64,000 nucleotides of DNA from Paraburkholderia unamae (GTDB lineage Bacteria > Pseudomonadota > Gammaproteobacteria > Burkholderiales > Burkholderiaceae): assembly GCF_003268775.1 (NCBI RefSeq), contig NZ_QLSU01000012.1:186001-250000 (forward strand), in the 5' to 3' direction. Below, one piece after another: positions 8,591 through 16,176 of the stretch (the first letter of the stretch is position 1; each line of letters begins with the position of its first letter). Below the pieces are notes generated by a model. That model worked only from the letters and a program-made list of their open reading frames with translations. It made no database searches and was not told where the DNA came from. The translations under genes were made by a program, and so were the position numbers.

Positions 8591-8921
8591 CGCACCGCCC
8601 GGCCGACCCGAGTTCGCGCTTTGGCGCTGATTCGGGTCCCCTGCGGTCCCATGCGGTCCGGTGGGCCGCCGTTGGGGCCTTAGCCCTTACTGCGGCCCCA
8701 GGCAGGTCGTTGCTGCTATAGTGGCGTTTGCCTGATAAGGGCGCAGTCCGCGAAAACGTGGGCTGCGCCCTTCGCTATTTGGCGCCGGGCCGCGCGGTTG
8801 AGGCGGTTCCGTGGCCCGTCGGGCGCAATCTTGAACAAGGCGGTCGAGCACCGTGTGTCGCATGACCTGGAACGATGTTCCGCAAGCGCGCCACGGGCAA
8901 GAAGAAGAAGGAGTGGTGGTC
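8591..8921 (+). promoter_or_regulatory. Leader region of trhA: extended -10 and strong hairpin
   Basis: This gene-free stretch holds the hairpin after the cytochromes, then TGC-TATAGT at 8714-8722, an extended -10 without a clear -35. Next comes a 13-pair hairpin (8737-8749 with 8760-8772, loop GCGAAAACGT) that would sit at the very 5' end of the transcript, followed by 150 bases of leader to trhA. The hairpin is followed by TTCGCTATTT, only weakly T-rich. It could be an attenuator, a stabilising 5' hairpin or a short RNA. Confidence 0.35.
8605..8638 (+). terminator. Possible terminator after cytochrome genes
   Basis: GACCCGA (8605-8611) pairs with TCGGGTC (8632-8638), and an inner GCGC pair surrounds a small loop. 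It begins 14 bases after the cytochrome stop. No T-run follows, so efficiency is doubtful. Confidence 0.35.
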
Positions 8922-9542
8922 ATGCACGCCGGTGAGCGTCTGAACAGCATTACTCACCTCGTGGGCGCGATGTTGTCGATAGCGGGGCTTGTCTCGCTCG
9001 TGACGCTCGGGGCGCTGGATCACGACGCGTACAAGGTCGTGAGCTTCGCTGTCTACGGCGCGATGTTGTGCGCGCTGTACACGATCTCGACGCTGTATCA
9101 CGGCGTGCGCGGCGTGCGGCTGAAGTCGGTGCTGCAAAAGTGCGACCATGCCGCAATCTATCTGCTGATCGCGGGAAGCTATACTCCGTTCACGCTCGTG
9201 ACGCTGCGCGGTCCCTGGGGCTGGTCGCTCTTCGGCGTGAGCTGGGGGCTCGCGGTCCTCGGCATCGTGCAGGAGCTCACGCTCGGGCGGCGCACGAGAG
9301 CGCTCTCCATGGTGCTCTATGTGGTCATGGGCTGGCTCGCGGTGGTCGCGGTCCGCCCGCTCGTCGAGGCATTGCCGGCGGCGGGCACGGCGTGGCTGCT
9401 GGCAGGCGGCCTCATTTACAGCGCCGGCATTTATTTTTTCGTCAATGACGAACGCATCCGGCACGGACATGGGATCTGGCATCTGTTCGTGCTCGCCGGG
9501 AGCGTCTGTCAGTTCGTGAGCGTCGCGCGCTACGTCGCGTGA
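8922..9542 (+). CDS. trhA: Hemolysin III / TrhA family membrane protein
   Basis: 206 residues with about seven transmembrane helices and the PAQR/hemolysin III signature: an N-terminal ERLNSITHLVG, then STLYHG, then DHAAIYLLIAGSYTPF, and a C-terminal HGIWHLFVLAGS. The conserved His/Asp residues form the predicted metal site of this family, which is linked to membrane-lipid homeostasis (TrhA) rather than true haemolysis. The ATG at 8922 was chosen because GGAG lies nine bases upstream; the frame stays open 23 codons further without a site. The gene stands alone between two hairpin-rich gaps. Confidence 0.92.
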   Translation: MHAGERLNSITHLVGAMLSIAGLVSLVTLGALDHDAYKVVSFAVYGAMLCALYTISTLYHGVRGVRLKSVLQKCDHAAIYLLIAGSYTPFTLVTLRGPWGWSLFGVSWGLAVLGIVQELTLGRRTRALSMVLYVVMGWLAVVAVRPLVEALPAAGTAWLLAGGLIYSAGIYFFVNDERIRHGHGIWHLFVLAGSVCQFVSVARYVA

Positions 9543-9640
9543 CGCGTCAATGTGAAGGCTTCGCATGGTCGCCGCAGTGTCCGCGACCGCGCGATGCAAC
9601 TTAACGCCAGACGACGAGTCTTGATAGACCGTCCGCTCAA

Positions 9641-9672
9641 GAAAAAACGCGGCGCGCGCACTGGCGCGCCGT
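9641..9672 (-). terminator. Intrinsic terminator on the minus strand, upstream of rhlE
   Basis: Read on the minus strand, GGCGCGCC and GCGCGCC arms (9664-9670 with 9651-9657, extended by one pair) enclose a six-base loop and are followed within three bases by six Ts (complement of A 9642-9647). No minus-strand gene lies upstream of it; the plus-strand gene rhlE starts at 9797. It would stop a transcript running out of the rhlE promoter region in the antisense direction. Confidence 0.5.
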
Positions 9673-9796
9673 CCGAACAACGCGAGGGGAGCGCGAGGCG
9701 CCGGGCGGATCATTTCGCCGGGCGGCGCTCCACGTTTCGCAGCGCGCCTTCGGGCTGCGCCAAGCTGCTCGCGCCACTGCAATACAACAGGTCTTT

Positions 9797-11449
9797 ATGT
9801 CTTTCGATTCTCTCGGCTTGTCCGAACCGCTGGTCCGCGCAGTCAACGAACTTGGGTACACCACGCCCACGCCGATCCAGGCGCAAGCGATTCCCGCCGT
9901 GCTCGGCGGCGGCGACCTGCTCGCCGGCGCGCAAACCGGCACCGGCAAGACCGCAGGCTTCACGCTGCCGATCCTGCAACGCCTCTCGCAAATGCCGCCC
10001 GCCGCGGGCGCCAAACGCGTGGTGCGCGCGCTGATCCTCACGCCTACGCGCGAGCTCGCCGCCCAGGTCGAAGAAAGCGTGCGCGCCTACGGCAAGTATC
10101 TGAAGCTCAAGTCCACCGTCATGTTCGGCGGCGTGGGCATCAATCCGCAGATCGACGCGTTGCGGCGCGGCGTGGACATCGTGGTCGCGACGCCCGGTCG
10201 TCTGCTCGATCACATGCAGCAGAAGACCATCGACCTCTCGCAGCTCGAGATCCTCGTGCTCGACGAAGCCGACCGCATGCTCGACATGGGCTTCATCCAC
10301 GACATCAAGCGCGTGCTCGCGAAGCTGCCGCCCAAGCGCCAGAACCTGCTCTTTTCGGCCACCTTCGCCGACGAGATCAAGGCGCTCGCCGACAGCCTGC
10401 TCGACTCGCCCGCGCTCATCGAAGTCGCGCGCCGCAACACCACGGCCGAAACGGTTGCGCAGAAGATCTACCCCGTCGACCGCGACCGCAAGCGCGACCT
10501 GCTCACGCATCTGATCCGCCAGCACAACTGGTTCCAGGTGCTGGTGTTCACGCGCACGAAGCACGGCGCGAACCGCCTCGCCGAGCAGCTCACGAAGGAC
10601 GGCATCAGCGCGCTCGCGATTCACGGCAACAAGAGCCAGTCGGCACGCACGCGCGCGCTCGCCGAGTTCAAGGACGGCACGCTGCAAGTGCTCGTGGCCA
10701 CCGACATCGCGGCGCGTGGCATCGATATCGACCAACTCCCGCACGTGGTCAACTACGACCTGCCGAACGTGCCCGAGGACTACGTGCACCGCATCGGCCG
10801 CACCGGCCGCGCGGGCGCGACGGGCGAAGCGGTTTCGCTCGTGTGCGTGGACGAGCATCAACTGCTCAAGGACATCGAGAAGCTGATCAAGCGCGCGGTG
10901 CCGCAAGAGGTCATCGCGGGCTTCGAGCCGGACCCGAACGCCAAGCCCGAGCCGATCCAGCGCCGCAGCCAGCAAGGCCGCTCGCCGCGTCAGGGACAAG
11001 GGCAAGGCCAGGCCCAAGGCCGCGGTGCGTCGAACGGCGCGAACGGCGGCCGGCCGGCGCAGGCGCGTGAAGCACGCGAGCCGCGCGAATCGCGTGACTC
11101 GCGCGGCGGCAATCGCGAAGGTAGCCGCGAAGGTGGCCGTGACAGTGGTCGCGAAGGCAACCGCGCGCATGCAGCCACTGGCGGCGGCAACGGCGGTCAG
11201 CGCCAGGCCAAGCCCGCCTCGAACGGCGTGCGCACCGCCAAGCCGGTGAAGCAGCAGCAAGGCGCCAATCACGGCGCGCAAGGCGGACGCGCGGACCATA
11301 CGCGCCGCGAAAGCCAGCGCGGCGTCTCGCACGAGAGCGCGCTGGGCCGCCCGCAACGCAAGCAGCAAGGCGGCAACCCGGGCGCGCTGCTCGGCGGCCG
11401 CCCCGGCGGCAATTCCCGCCGTGACGGCAACGGTCAGCGCGATCGCTGA
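9797..11449 (+). CDS. rhlE: DEAD-box RNA helicase RhlE
   Basis: 550 residues. The first 370 form the helicase core with motifs in order: Q motif (GYTTPTPIQAQAIP), Walker A AQTGTGKT, PTRELAAQ, DEAD at about 155-158 (DEADRMLDMGF), SAT, ARGIDID and HRIGRTGRAG. The rest (about 390-550) is a disordered, basic tail rich in Arg, Gly, Gln and Asn with repeated RE/RD/GGR steps, typical of RhlE-type helicases that bind structured RNA in ribosome assembly and mRNA decay. AGG lies about seven bases before the ATG. A strong bidirectional terminator follows. Confidence 0.95.
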   Translation: MSFDSLGLSEPLVRAVNELGYTTPTPIQAQAIPAVLGGGDLLAGAQTGTGKTAGFTLPILQRLSQMPPAAGAKRVVRALILTPTRELAAQVEESVRAYGKYLKLKSTVMFGGVGINPQIDALRRGVDIVVATPGRLLDHMQQKTIDLSQLEILVLDEADRMLDMGFIHDIKRVLAKLPPKRQNLLFSATFADEIKALADSLLDSPALIEVARRNTTAETVAQKIYPVDRDRKRDLLTHLIRQHNWFQVLVFTRTKHGANRLAEQLTKDGISALAIHGNKSQSARTRALAEFKDGTLQVLVATDIAARGIDIDQLPHVVNYDLPNVPEDYVHRIGRTGRAGATGEAVSLVCVDEHQLLKDIEKLIKRAVPQEVIAGFEPDPNAKPEPIQRRSQQGRSPRQGQGQGQAQGRGASNGANGGRPAQAREAREPRESRDSRGGNREGSREGGRDSGREGNRAHAATGGGNGGQRQAKPASNGVRTAKPVKQQQGANHGAQGGRADHTRRESQRGVSHESALGRPQRKQQGGNPGALLGGRPGGNSRRDGNGQRDR

Positions 11450-11500
11450 TCCCGCGTGATGCCGAGCCGGTCCACCCTGCGTTGACCGGCCTGCGCCACG

Positions 11501-11540
11501 AAACGACAAAGCCCGCCTTGCAGCGGGCTTTGTCGTTTTC
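11501..11540. terminator. Strong bidirectional terminator, rhlE / ferritin-like gene
   Basis: AAACGACAAAGCCCGC (11501-11516) pairs along its whole 16-base length with GCGGGCTTTGTCGTTT (11523-11538), with a six-base loop (CTTGCA). T-runs flank it in both reading directions. It separates the convergent rhlE and ferritin-like genes. Confidence 0.9.
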
Positions 11541-11572
11541 GCGCTCGCCGAAGCGTGAGCGGAATAGCGGAA

Positions 11573-12406
11573 CTAGCGGAAGAATACGTGCTGCGTGATC
11601 TTGGCGAGCGGATAATGCACGCCCGGCTGGATCTTCGCGGGCAGGTTGAGCGGCTTGAGCAGCATCTTCACGCACATGTCGGCGGAAAGATTGTGGCGCA
11701 CGAGTTTGTTCACGCGCGCAGTGAGCTCGCGATTGTAGGCGTCGTCGCGCACGCGGTCGGGATAGCGGCCCGCGAACACATGGCGCAGCGCGATCTCGGA
11801 ATCTTCGTTCTTGATCTCCATCACGCGGCGCATGAGCGCACCGAGCACGGCGAGGCGGCCGTGACCTTCTATCTGGTTGTACTTCTTGAAATAGCGGAAA
11901 AAGTGCTTGTAGTGACGCACTTCGTCGCTGCGGATATTGTCGGTGATTTCCTTGAGCACCGGCTCGTTCGAGCATTCGCCGATGGCGCGGTAAAGCGTGG
12001 CGGTGCCCGTTTCAACCACGCAGCGCGCGACCATTTCGAGCGCGCGCGTTCGTTCGAACTCCTCGAACGAGCAGGTCTTCGAATACTCGTCGATGAAGCT
12101 CTGAAACGCCGCGTCCCAGTCGAACTCAGGCCAGACGTACTGAATGTAGGTCTTCAGCGCGCGTCCATGCTGAAGCTCCTCGGGTTCCCATTCACGGTTG
12201 AGCCACTCGGAGACCTCGGGGTCGCCGTTGAAGAACACGCTCAGGTTGCTGGTGTAAAGATCGGAGCCGCTTTCGATGAATGAAGAGGCGCACAGCAGGA
12301 GCATCAGGTCTTCATTGGCGGCGGCACGTTGACGGTCGATGCGGGTGAGATCGATGTCTTCGATGCGCCAGGGCATCACATGGCGAGGCTCGTTTTCATT
12401 GCGCAT
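11573..12406 (-). CDS. Ferritin-like / acyl-ACP desaturase-like di-iron protein
   Basis: 277 residues, soluble and helical. Two carboxylate-histidine motifs typical of a di-iron four-helix bundle are visible: EPEELQHG (about 75-80) and, about 90 residues later, SDEVRHYKHF, with further Glu residues in ALEMVARCVVETGTATLYRAI. The spacing and the start (IDRQRAAANEDLMLLLCASSFIE) resemble ferritin-like proteins related to plant and actinobacterial acyl-ACP desaturases. A desaturase or other oxygen-dependent activity is possible; no redox partner is adjacent. The start has GGGAG eight bases upstream. It is a single gene with a strong shared terminator at its 3' end. Confidence 0.75.
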   Translation of the reverse strand: MRNENEPRHVMPWRIEDIDLTRIDRQRAAANEDLMLLLCASSFIESGSDLYTSNLSVFFNGDPEVSEWLNREWEPEELQHGRALKTYIQYVWPEFDWDAAFQSFIDEYSKTCSFEEFERTRALEMVARCVVETGTATLYRAIGECSNEPVLKEITDNIRSDEVRHYKHFFRYFKKYNQIEGHGRLAVLGALMRRVMEIKNEDSEIALRHVFAGRYPDRVRDDAYNRELTARVNKLVRHNLSADMCVKMLLKPLNLPAKIQPGVHYPLAKITQHVFFR

Positions 12407-12842
12407 TGTGTCGTACTCCCGAAGCGGTAGCTACGCTCACGCCGCCTCGCGCATGACCGGAGGCCCCCCGAGGCCCCGCATGCCGCGCGTGTTGCGTGTG
12501 GCGAAAGTTACCAGCCATCCTTATTGCATCTTAGCTGTTGTTTAGCGTGGTTGCAGTCACAGAGCACAGACCGGGCCTGCTCGGCACAGTTCCGGAAACA
12601 AACAATTTCGGTGCCCGGCGTCATGCGTCGCGGCGGCGGAATTGATGCGCGCAACCGGCTGCCGCCATCGCCCGCCATCGCCCACAAGCGCGCACGGCAC
12701 AGGAAAGCCCGCGATGCATTCCGGATAGGGCACGGCTCGCCGCGGCGCGACACGAACTTCAAGTGAAATCGCGAATCCCGACGGCTTGTGACACCGCCGA
12801 TGGCTCGCACGAATGTCAAAGGGAATATTTTCGGGACGTGGT
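12407..12842. other. Intergenic region without a recognisable gene
   Basis: About 435 bases between the ferritin-like start and the promoter of the small gene. Open frames on both strands (longest about 120 codons) overlap one another, lack ribosome-binding sites and have Arg/Pro/Ser-rich translations, so I call none. A slightly AT-richer patch at 12515-12545 could hold the ferritin-like promoter. Confidence 0.4.
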
Positions 12843-12871
12843 TTGTACAACGCTGCGCCGTTGACTACACT
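12843..12871 (+). promoter_or_regulatory. Sigma-70-like promoter for the 65-residue protein gene
   Basis: TTGTAC (12843-12848), a 17-base spacer, then TACACT (12866-12871). The predicted start is near 12878, giving a leader of about 180 bases that contains a stable hairpin (GGCCGG 12934-12939 with CCGGCC 12945-12950) before the GGAGAG ribosome-binding site. Confidence 0.5.
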
Positions 12872-13059
12872 CCAGTTCCCCGTGGCAGATCCCGGGCTGG
12901 ATGCCGTTTTGGCCGCGCACAAGCGGCCCGGACGGCCGGTCCCTCCGGCCAGACGATCTGCTCGGTCGCAGGCTTTCGCTCACACCACCGCATTCCTGTC
13001 GCCTTGCCGCCCTGCGGGCCGCAACCGGCGACCTCTGATGCGGCAACACGGAGAGAACG

Positions 13060-13257
13060 ATGCTGAGTCCGCATGAATTCGCCACCCTGCTGCTAGTGCA
13101 GGACGCCCCCAACCAGCTCGACATGGAACGAGAAGAACTGGACGCCCTGCTCGAACGACAGCTCGTCCAACTGGAGCGCCTCGCCTCCGGCCTCCAGCAA
13201 TGGCGATTAACCGAAATCGGCGACTCCGCGTTGCGCGCCATCAAACGGTGTTCGTAG
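13060..13257 (+). CDS. Small conserved hypothetical protein, 65 aa
   Basis: 65 residues, acidic in the middle and Leu-rich: MLSPHEFATLLLVQDAPNQL, then DMEREELDALLERQLVQLERLA, which should form an amphipathic helix, then TEIGDSALRAIKR. GGAGAG lies five bases before the ATG. A promoter (12843-12871) and a strong terminator (13406-13452) frame it, so it has its own transcription unit. The ending (EIGDSALRAIKR) looks like the end of a winged-helix or MarR-like fold (xLTxxGxxxL), but the protein is too short to be a full regulator. I believe similar proteins occur across Burkholderia, from memory only. Function unknown. Confidence 0.75.
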   Translation: MLSPHEFATLLLVQDAPNQLDMEREELDALLERQLVQLERLASGLQQWRLTEIGDSALRAIKRCS

Positions 13258-13568
13258 CCTGAGCCAGCGGGCCGCGCGCCCGCCCAGCCACAGGCTCCAT
13301 TGCCCCCTATCGATTTGCGCGGACGCGAGGGTCGTCCGCAAGCCCGCCCGGTCGGGCACATCCCCGATGCAGGCGCACGGCAGTAGACGTACGCGCCTGC
13401 AGTGCATGGTCACGCGGACCCGCGCGCTTCATGCCCGCGTGACCATTTTTTTGCGCATTCGCGCCAAGGTTCCTCGCGTGCCGTGCCCAGCCGCGCGCGT
13501 GTCGGCACGCACCCTGCGGCGCCCATGTGCACGCTACGCGCAATACCCGCGACAGCCTCGTTGCCCGA
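13258..13568 (+). other. Long 3' region with tandem hairpins
   Basis: This 311-base gap follows the small gene. It holds an inverted repeat GCAGGCGC (13369-13376) / GCGCCTGC (13393-13400), then the strong terminator at 13406-13452, then a third stem GCGTGCCG (13476-13483) / CGGCACGC (13503-13510) near the end of the converging lipoprotein gene. Open frames here have no start signals. The 150-base distance from stop codon to terminator is long enough to hold a 3'-derived small RNA. Confidence 0.4.
13406..13452 (+). terminator. Intrinsic terminator of the small-protein transcript
   Basis: ATGGTCACGCGG (13406-13417) pairs perfectly over 12 bases with CCGCGTGACCAT (13435-13446), with a 17-base loop, followed directly by a run of seven Ts (13446-13452). 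Confidence 0.88.
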
Positions 13569-13946
13569 TTAGCCCGCCCGCAGCGTGGGGTCGGCTGCCG
13601 CACGCCAGCTTAGCGCCTGCGCGCGCTGGTCGTTGAGGAAGGTAATCCACTGGTTGCGCGCCGCCTGGTCGCTGCTCTTGCCAAGCGTGGCGTACTGCTT
13701 CGCGAGTTCGGCCTGGAAGCCGCAGAACTGGGCCTGGGGCAGGCGGCCACGACGCTGGGCCACCCAGGCGTCGAGAATGGCCGAATAGGCGCCCGGCGCG
13801 TAGGCGCCAAAGTCCACGGCCTCGCCGCCGCACATCTGCTGCAACGCGGCGAGCGACGGCGCGCGCCCCCCGCCCTGCGGCCCCGGCGGCGCGCCCACGC
13901 ACCCCGCGAGCAATACGGCCGCGCCGATCCACGCAAATCCACGCAT
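13569..13946 (-). CDS. Small hypothetical lipoprotein
   Basis: 125 residues with a short signal peptide and lipobox LLAGC (Cys16), then a Gly/Pro-rich linker and a helical domain. That domain contains LAALQQMCGGEAVDFGAYAPGAYSAILDAWVA and a second Cys in QFCGFQAELAKQY. Two cysteines after the lipid Cys could form a disulfide in the periplasm. GAGG sits five bases before the ATG. No family is recognised; the neighbours (a small protein and a HAD phosphatase) give no clue. Confidence 0.7.
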   Translation of the reverse strand: MRGFAWIGAAVLLAGCVGAPPGPQGGGRAPSLAALQQMCGGEAVDFGAYAPGAYSAILDAWVAQRRGRLPQAQFCGFQAELAKQYATLGKSSDQAARNQWITFLNDQRAQALSWRAAADPTLRAG

Positions 13947-14188
13947 GATTGCCTCGTTTTCGTTTTCGACTGGTTAGAACGGTTGCATCCTGACGCGGCT
14001 ATTGTCGCACCGAGCCGCGCACCCGGCAGCCTGGCCGCGCGGCCTGGGCGAACGCGCCGCGCGGTGCCCAAACCCCCGCGCAAAAGCACGTATCATTGGG
14101 GGTTTCCACCCTCCCGCCGCTCAGGCGCGAGGCGTCGCGCCGGGTCGATTGCCGCGCGTCGCCCCGCCTCTCGCCCTACGTATCACGC

Positions 14189-14875
14189 ATGATCGACCAT
14201 CTCATCTGCGACTGTGACGGCGTGCTCGTCGACAGCGAAGTCATCGCCGACCGCGTTCTGTTCGAAACGCTCAGCAGCACCTTTCCGGGCATCGATTTCC
14301 ACGCCGCCGTGAATGCGGCGTTCGGGCAGCAGACCTCGCGCTTTCTCGCCGACGTCGCAGCGCGCTTCAATCTCACGATGCCCGAGGACTTTCTCGAAAC
14401 GATCGAGCATCGCTGCGAAGCCGCCATCGCCGAATCGGTGAGCCCGATCAACGGCGTGCGCGACGCGTTGCGCCAGGTCGCGCTGCCCGCCGCCGTCGTT
14501 TCGAACAGCCGCCTCACGCGCGTGCACGCTTCGGTGCGCCGCGCCGGGCTCGACACGATCTTCGGCGAGCGCATTTTCAGCGCGGAGCAGGTCGCGCGGC
14601 CCAAGCCTTACCCGGACGTGTACCTGCACGCGGCGAAGCAGCTCGGCGTGGAGCCGGCGCGCTGCGTCGTTGTCGAGGACAGCATTTCGGGATTGAACGC
14701 CGCGCGCGCGGCGGGCATGAAGACGATCGCGTTCGTGGGCGCGAGCCATATCCCGTCGGGCTATGCCGACGTGCTGCGCGAGATGGGCATCACGCGCATC
14801 ATGGCGCGCATGGAGGAGCTGCCGGCGCTCGTCGAGGCCGGCGTGCGCGGCGAATTCGGCGACGTGCAGTCGTGA
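14189..14875 (+). CDS. HAD-superfamily phosphatase, CbbY/beta-PGM-like
   Basis: 228 residues with all four HAD motifs: I DCDGVLVDSE (nucleophile Asp and acid/base Asp), II VVSNS, III K in RPKPYPD, and IV VVEDSISG. The helical cap inserted after motif I (about 15-85) marks subfamily IA, close to beta-phosphoglucomutase, phosphoglycolate phosphatase and YieH-type 6-phosphogluconate phosphatases. The substrate cannot be fixed from sequence. The start is the ATG where the motif I strand begins; the frame is open upstream but without a ribosome-binding site, and none is clear at the chosen start either. Confidence 0.88.
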   Translation: MIDHLICDCDGVLVDSEVIADRVLFETLSSTFPGIDFHAAVNAAFGQQTSRFLADVAARFNLTMPEDFLETIEHRCEAAIAESVSPINGVRDALRQVALPAAVVSNSRLTRVHASVRRAGLDTIFGERIFSAEQVARPKPYPDVYLHAAKQLGVEPARCVVVEDSISGLNAARAAGMKTIAFVGASHIPSGYADVLREMGITRIMARMEELPALVEAGVRGEFGDVQS

Positions 14876-14913
14876 GGCAACGCTGTGTGCGAAGCAGGCG
14901 CACAGCTTCGATG

Positions 14914-14946
14914 AAAACGCGACGCGGCGCCAGGCGGCGCCGCGTC
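14914..14946 (-). terminator. Intrinsic terminator of ribB
   Basis: GACGCGGCGCC (14921-14931) and GGCGCCGCGTC (14936-14946) form an 11-base perfect stem with a four-base loop. On the minus strand it is followed by GCGTTTTC, so it serves ribB, whose stop is 26 bases before it. It may also slow transcripts of the converging HAD gene. Confidence 0.75.
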
Positions 14947-14971
14947 CGTCAAACCGCTACTTGAGCGTTGA

Positions 14972-15700
14972 TCAAGCAGGCTCGGCGCAGCGCTCGCGCG
15001 CGGCCGCGATCGACTCGCGGAACGCCACCAGCTCGGCAATCGAGAGCACCGGCAGGTTGTGCAGCTTCGCGAAGTCGTCGACCTGCTTGCCGCGCGCCAT
15101 CGTGCCGTCCGGATTCATCAGCTCGCACAGCACGCCGGCGGGCGCCAGGCCCGCGAGCACCGCCAGATCGACCGTGCCTTCGGTGTGGCCGCGGCGCGCC
15201 AGCACGCCGCCCTTCTGCGCGCGCAGCGGGAACACGTGGCCGGGGCGCACGATGTCGGCGGGCCTGGCGTTCGGGGCGATCGCGGCGCGTATCGTCGTCA
15301 CGCGGTCAACGGCCGAAACGCCCGTGCTCACGCCGTCGCGCGCTTCGATCGACACCGTGAACGCGGTGCGGTTGCGGCTTTCGTTGTGCGCCACCATGGG
15401 CGGGAGTTCGAGCGCGCGCACCTTCTCGTCCGAGAGGCACAGGCAGACGATGCCGCTGCATTCGCGGATAAAGAGCGCCATCGTTTCAGGCGTGAGGCGC
15501 TCGGCGGCAACGATCAGGTCGGCTTCGTCCTCGCGGTCGTGGTCGTCTTGCAGCACGACCGGACGGCCCTCGCGCATGGCGTCGAGCGCGGCGGCGATGC
15601 GCGGGGGCACCGGCTCGGCATCGAGGAACGGGAGGTCGGCGGCGGCGTCGGGCAGCGCACCGGAAGTCGAAGCGAAAGTGGAACTGGCAGTAAGGGACAT
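14972..15700 (-). CDS. ribB: 3,4-dihydroxy-2-butanone 4-phosphate synthase
   Basis: 242 residues. It converts ribulose 5-phosphate to 3,4-dihydroxy-2-butanone 4-phosphate and formate in riboflavin synthesis. The active-site stretch VVLQDDHDREDEADLIVAAE carries the acidic Mg-binding loop, followed by ECSGIVC, then RTAFTVSIEARDGVSTGVSA and RPGHVFPLRAQKGGVLARRGHTEG. It is a stand-alone RibB, not fused to GTP cyclohydrolase II. The ATG at 15700 has GGAG eight bases upstream and is preferred over the upstream codon at 15718. An FMN riboswitch precedes it, so it is shut down when flavin is plentiful. Confidence 0.95.
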   Translation of the reverse strand: MSLTASSTFASTSGALPDAAADLPFLDAEPVPPRIAAALDAMREGRPVVLQDDHDREDEADLIVAAERLTPETMALFIRECSGIVCLCLSDEKVRALELPPMVAHNESRNRTAFTVSIEARDGVSTGVSAVDRVTTIRAAIAPNARPADIVRPGHVFPLRAQKGGVLARRGHTEGTVDLAVLAGLAPAGVLCELMNPDGTMARGKQVDDFAKLHNLPVLSIAELVAFRESIAAARERCAEPA

Positions 15701-15867
15701 GTGAAACGCTCCTCGCAAGAGTTAGGCGAAAAACGTTTCAGGGCATTGCAAACAGACAGGAATCCCCGGCGCGCGTCGTCCGGCAGACACGCCGCGCTCC
15801 CCGATGGAACGGGGACGCACAGGCATGGGCCGAAGCGCCGCGGCGCATGGGCAAACATGACCATCTG

Positions 15868-16031
15868 CACATCTTCTTTCATCCGGACTCTGACCGTCGG
15901 CTCTGGCATCGCACCAGATCTGCTGACCCTGCGCATCACATCATGAGGCTCGCGCAGGCGCTCGCGGGCTCGCTGGCCTTGCCTTGCGGCGCGGCCGGCA
16001 TACCGCCGGTGGGGAATTTCGCCCCGCCCTG
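15868..16031 (-). promoter_or_regulatory. FMN riboswitch (RFN element) controlling ribB
   Basis: Read on the minus strand, the element begins with GGGCGGGGCGAAATTCCCCA and ACCGGCGGTA, holds a variable stem around CGAGCCCGCGAGC, and ends with GATCTGGTGCGATGCCAGAG, CCGACGGT and AGTCCGGATGAAAGAAGATG, the hallmark conserved blocks of the RFN element. It lies about 170 bases ahead of the ribB ATG. The stretch between (15701-15867) is GC-rich and probably forms the expression platform that hides or frees the ribosome-binding site, or terminates transcription; I could not fix which. Confidence 0.96.
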
Positions 16032-16176
16032 AAGACGCACTGATTACCGGATCAACCGGCGGGCAAAGGATACAACGGGCTGCGATTGCGTGCAGCGGGA
16101 AAAAGTACGACTAGACAATTTTCTCGAAACCGGTTTTGTGCGACGCATCATGGCTACGAACGGGTTCATACGGGCT

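Noticed and set aside
9710..11509. 599-codon minus-strand frame opposite rhlE
   Set aside because: Ala/Arg/Val-rich without motifs; shadow of rhlE. I kept only the minus-strand terminator ahead of rhlE as a separate observation.
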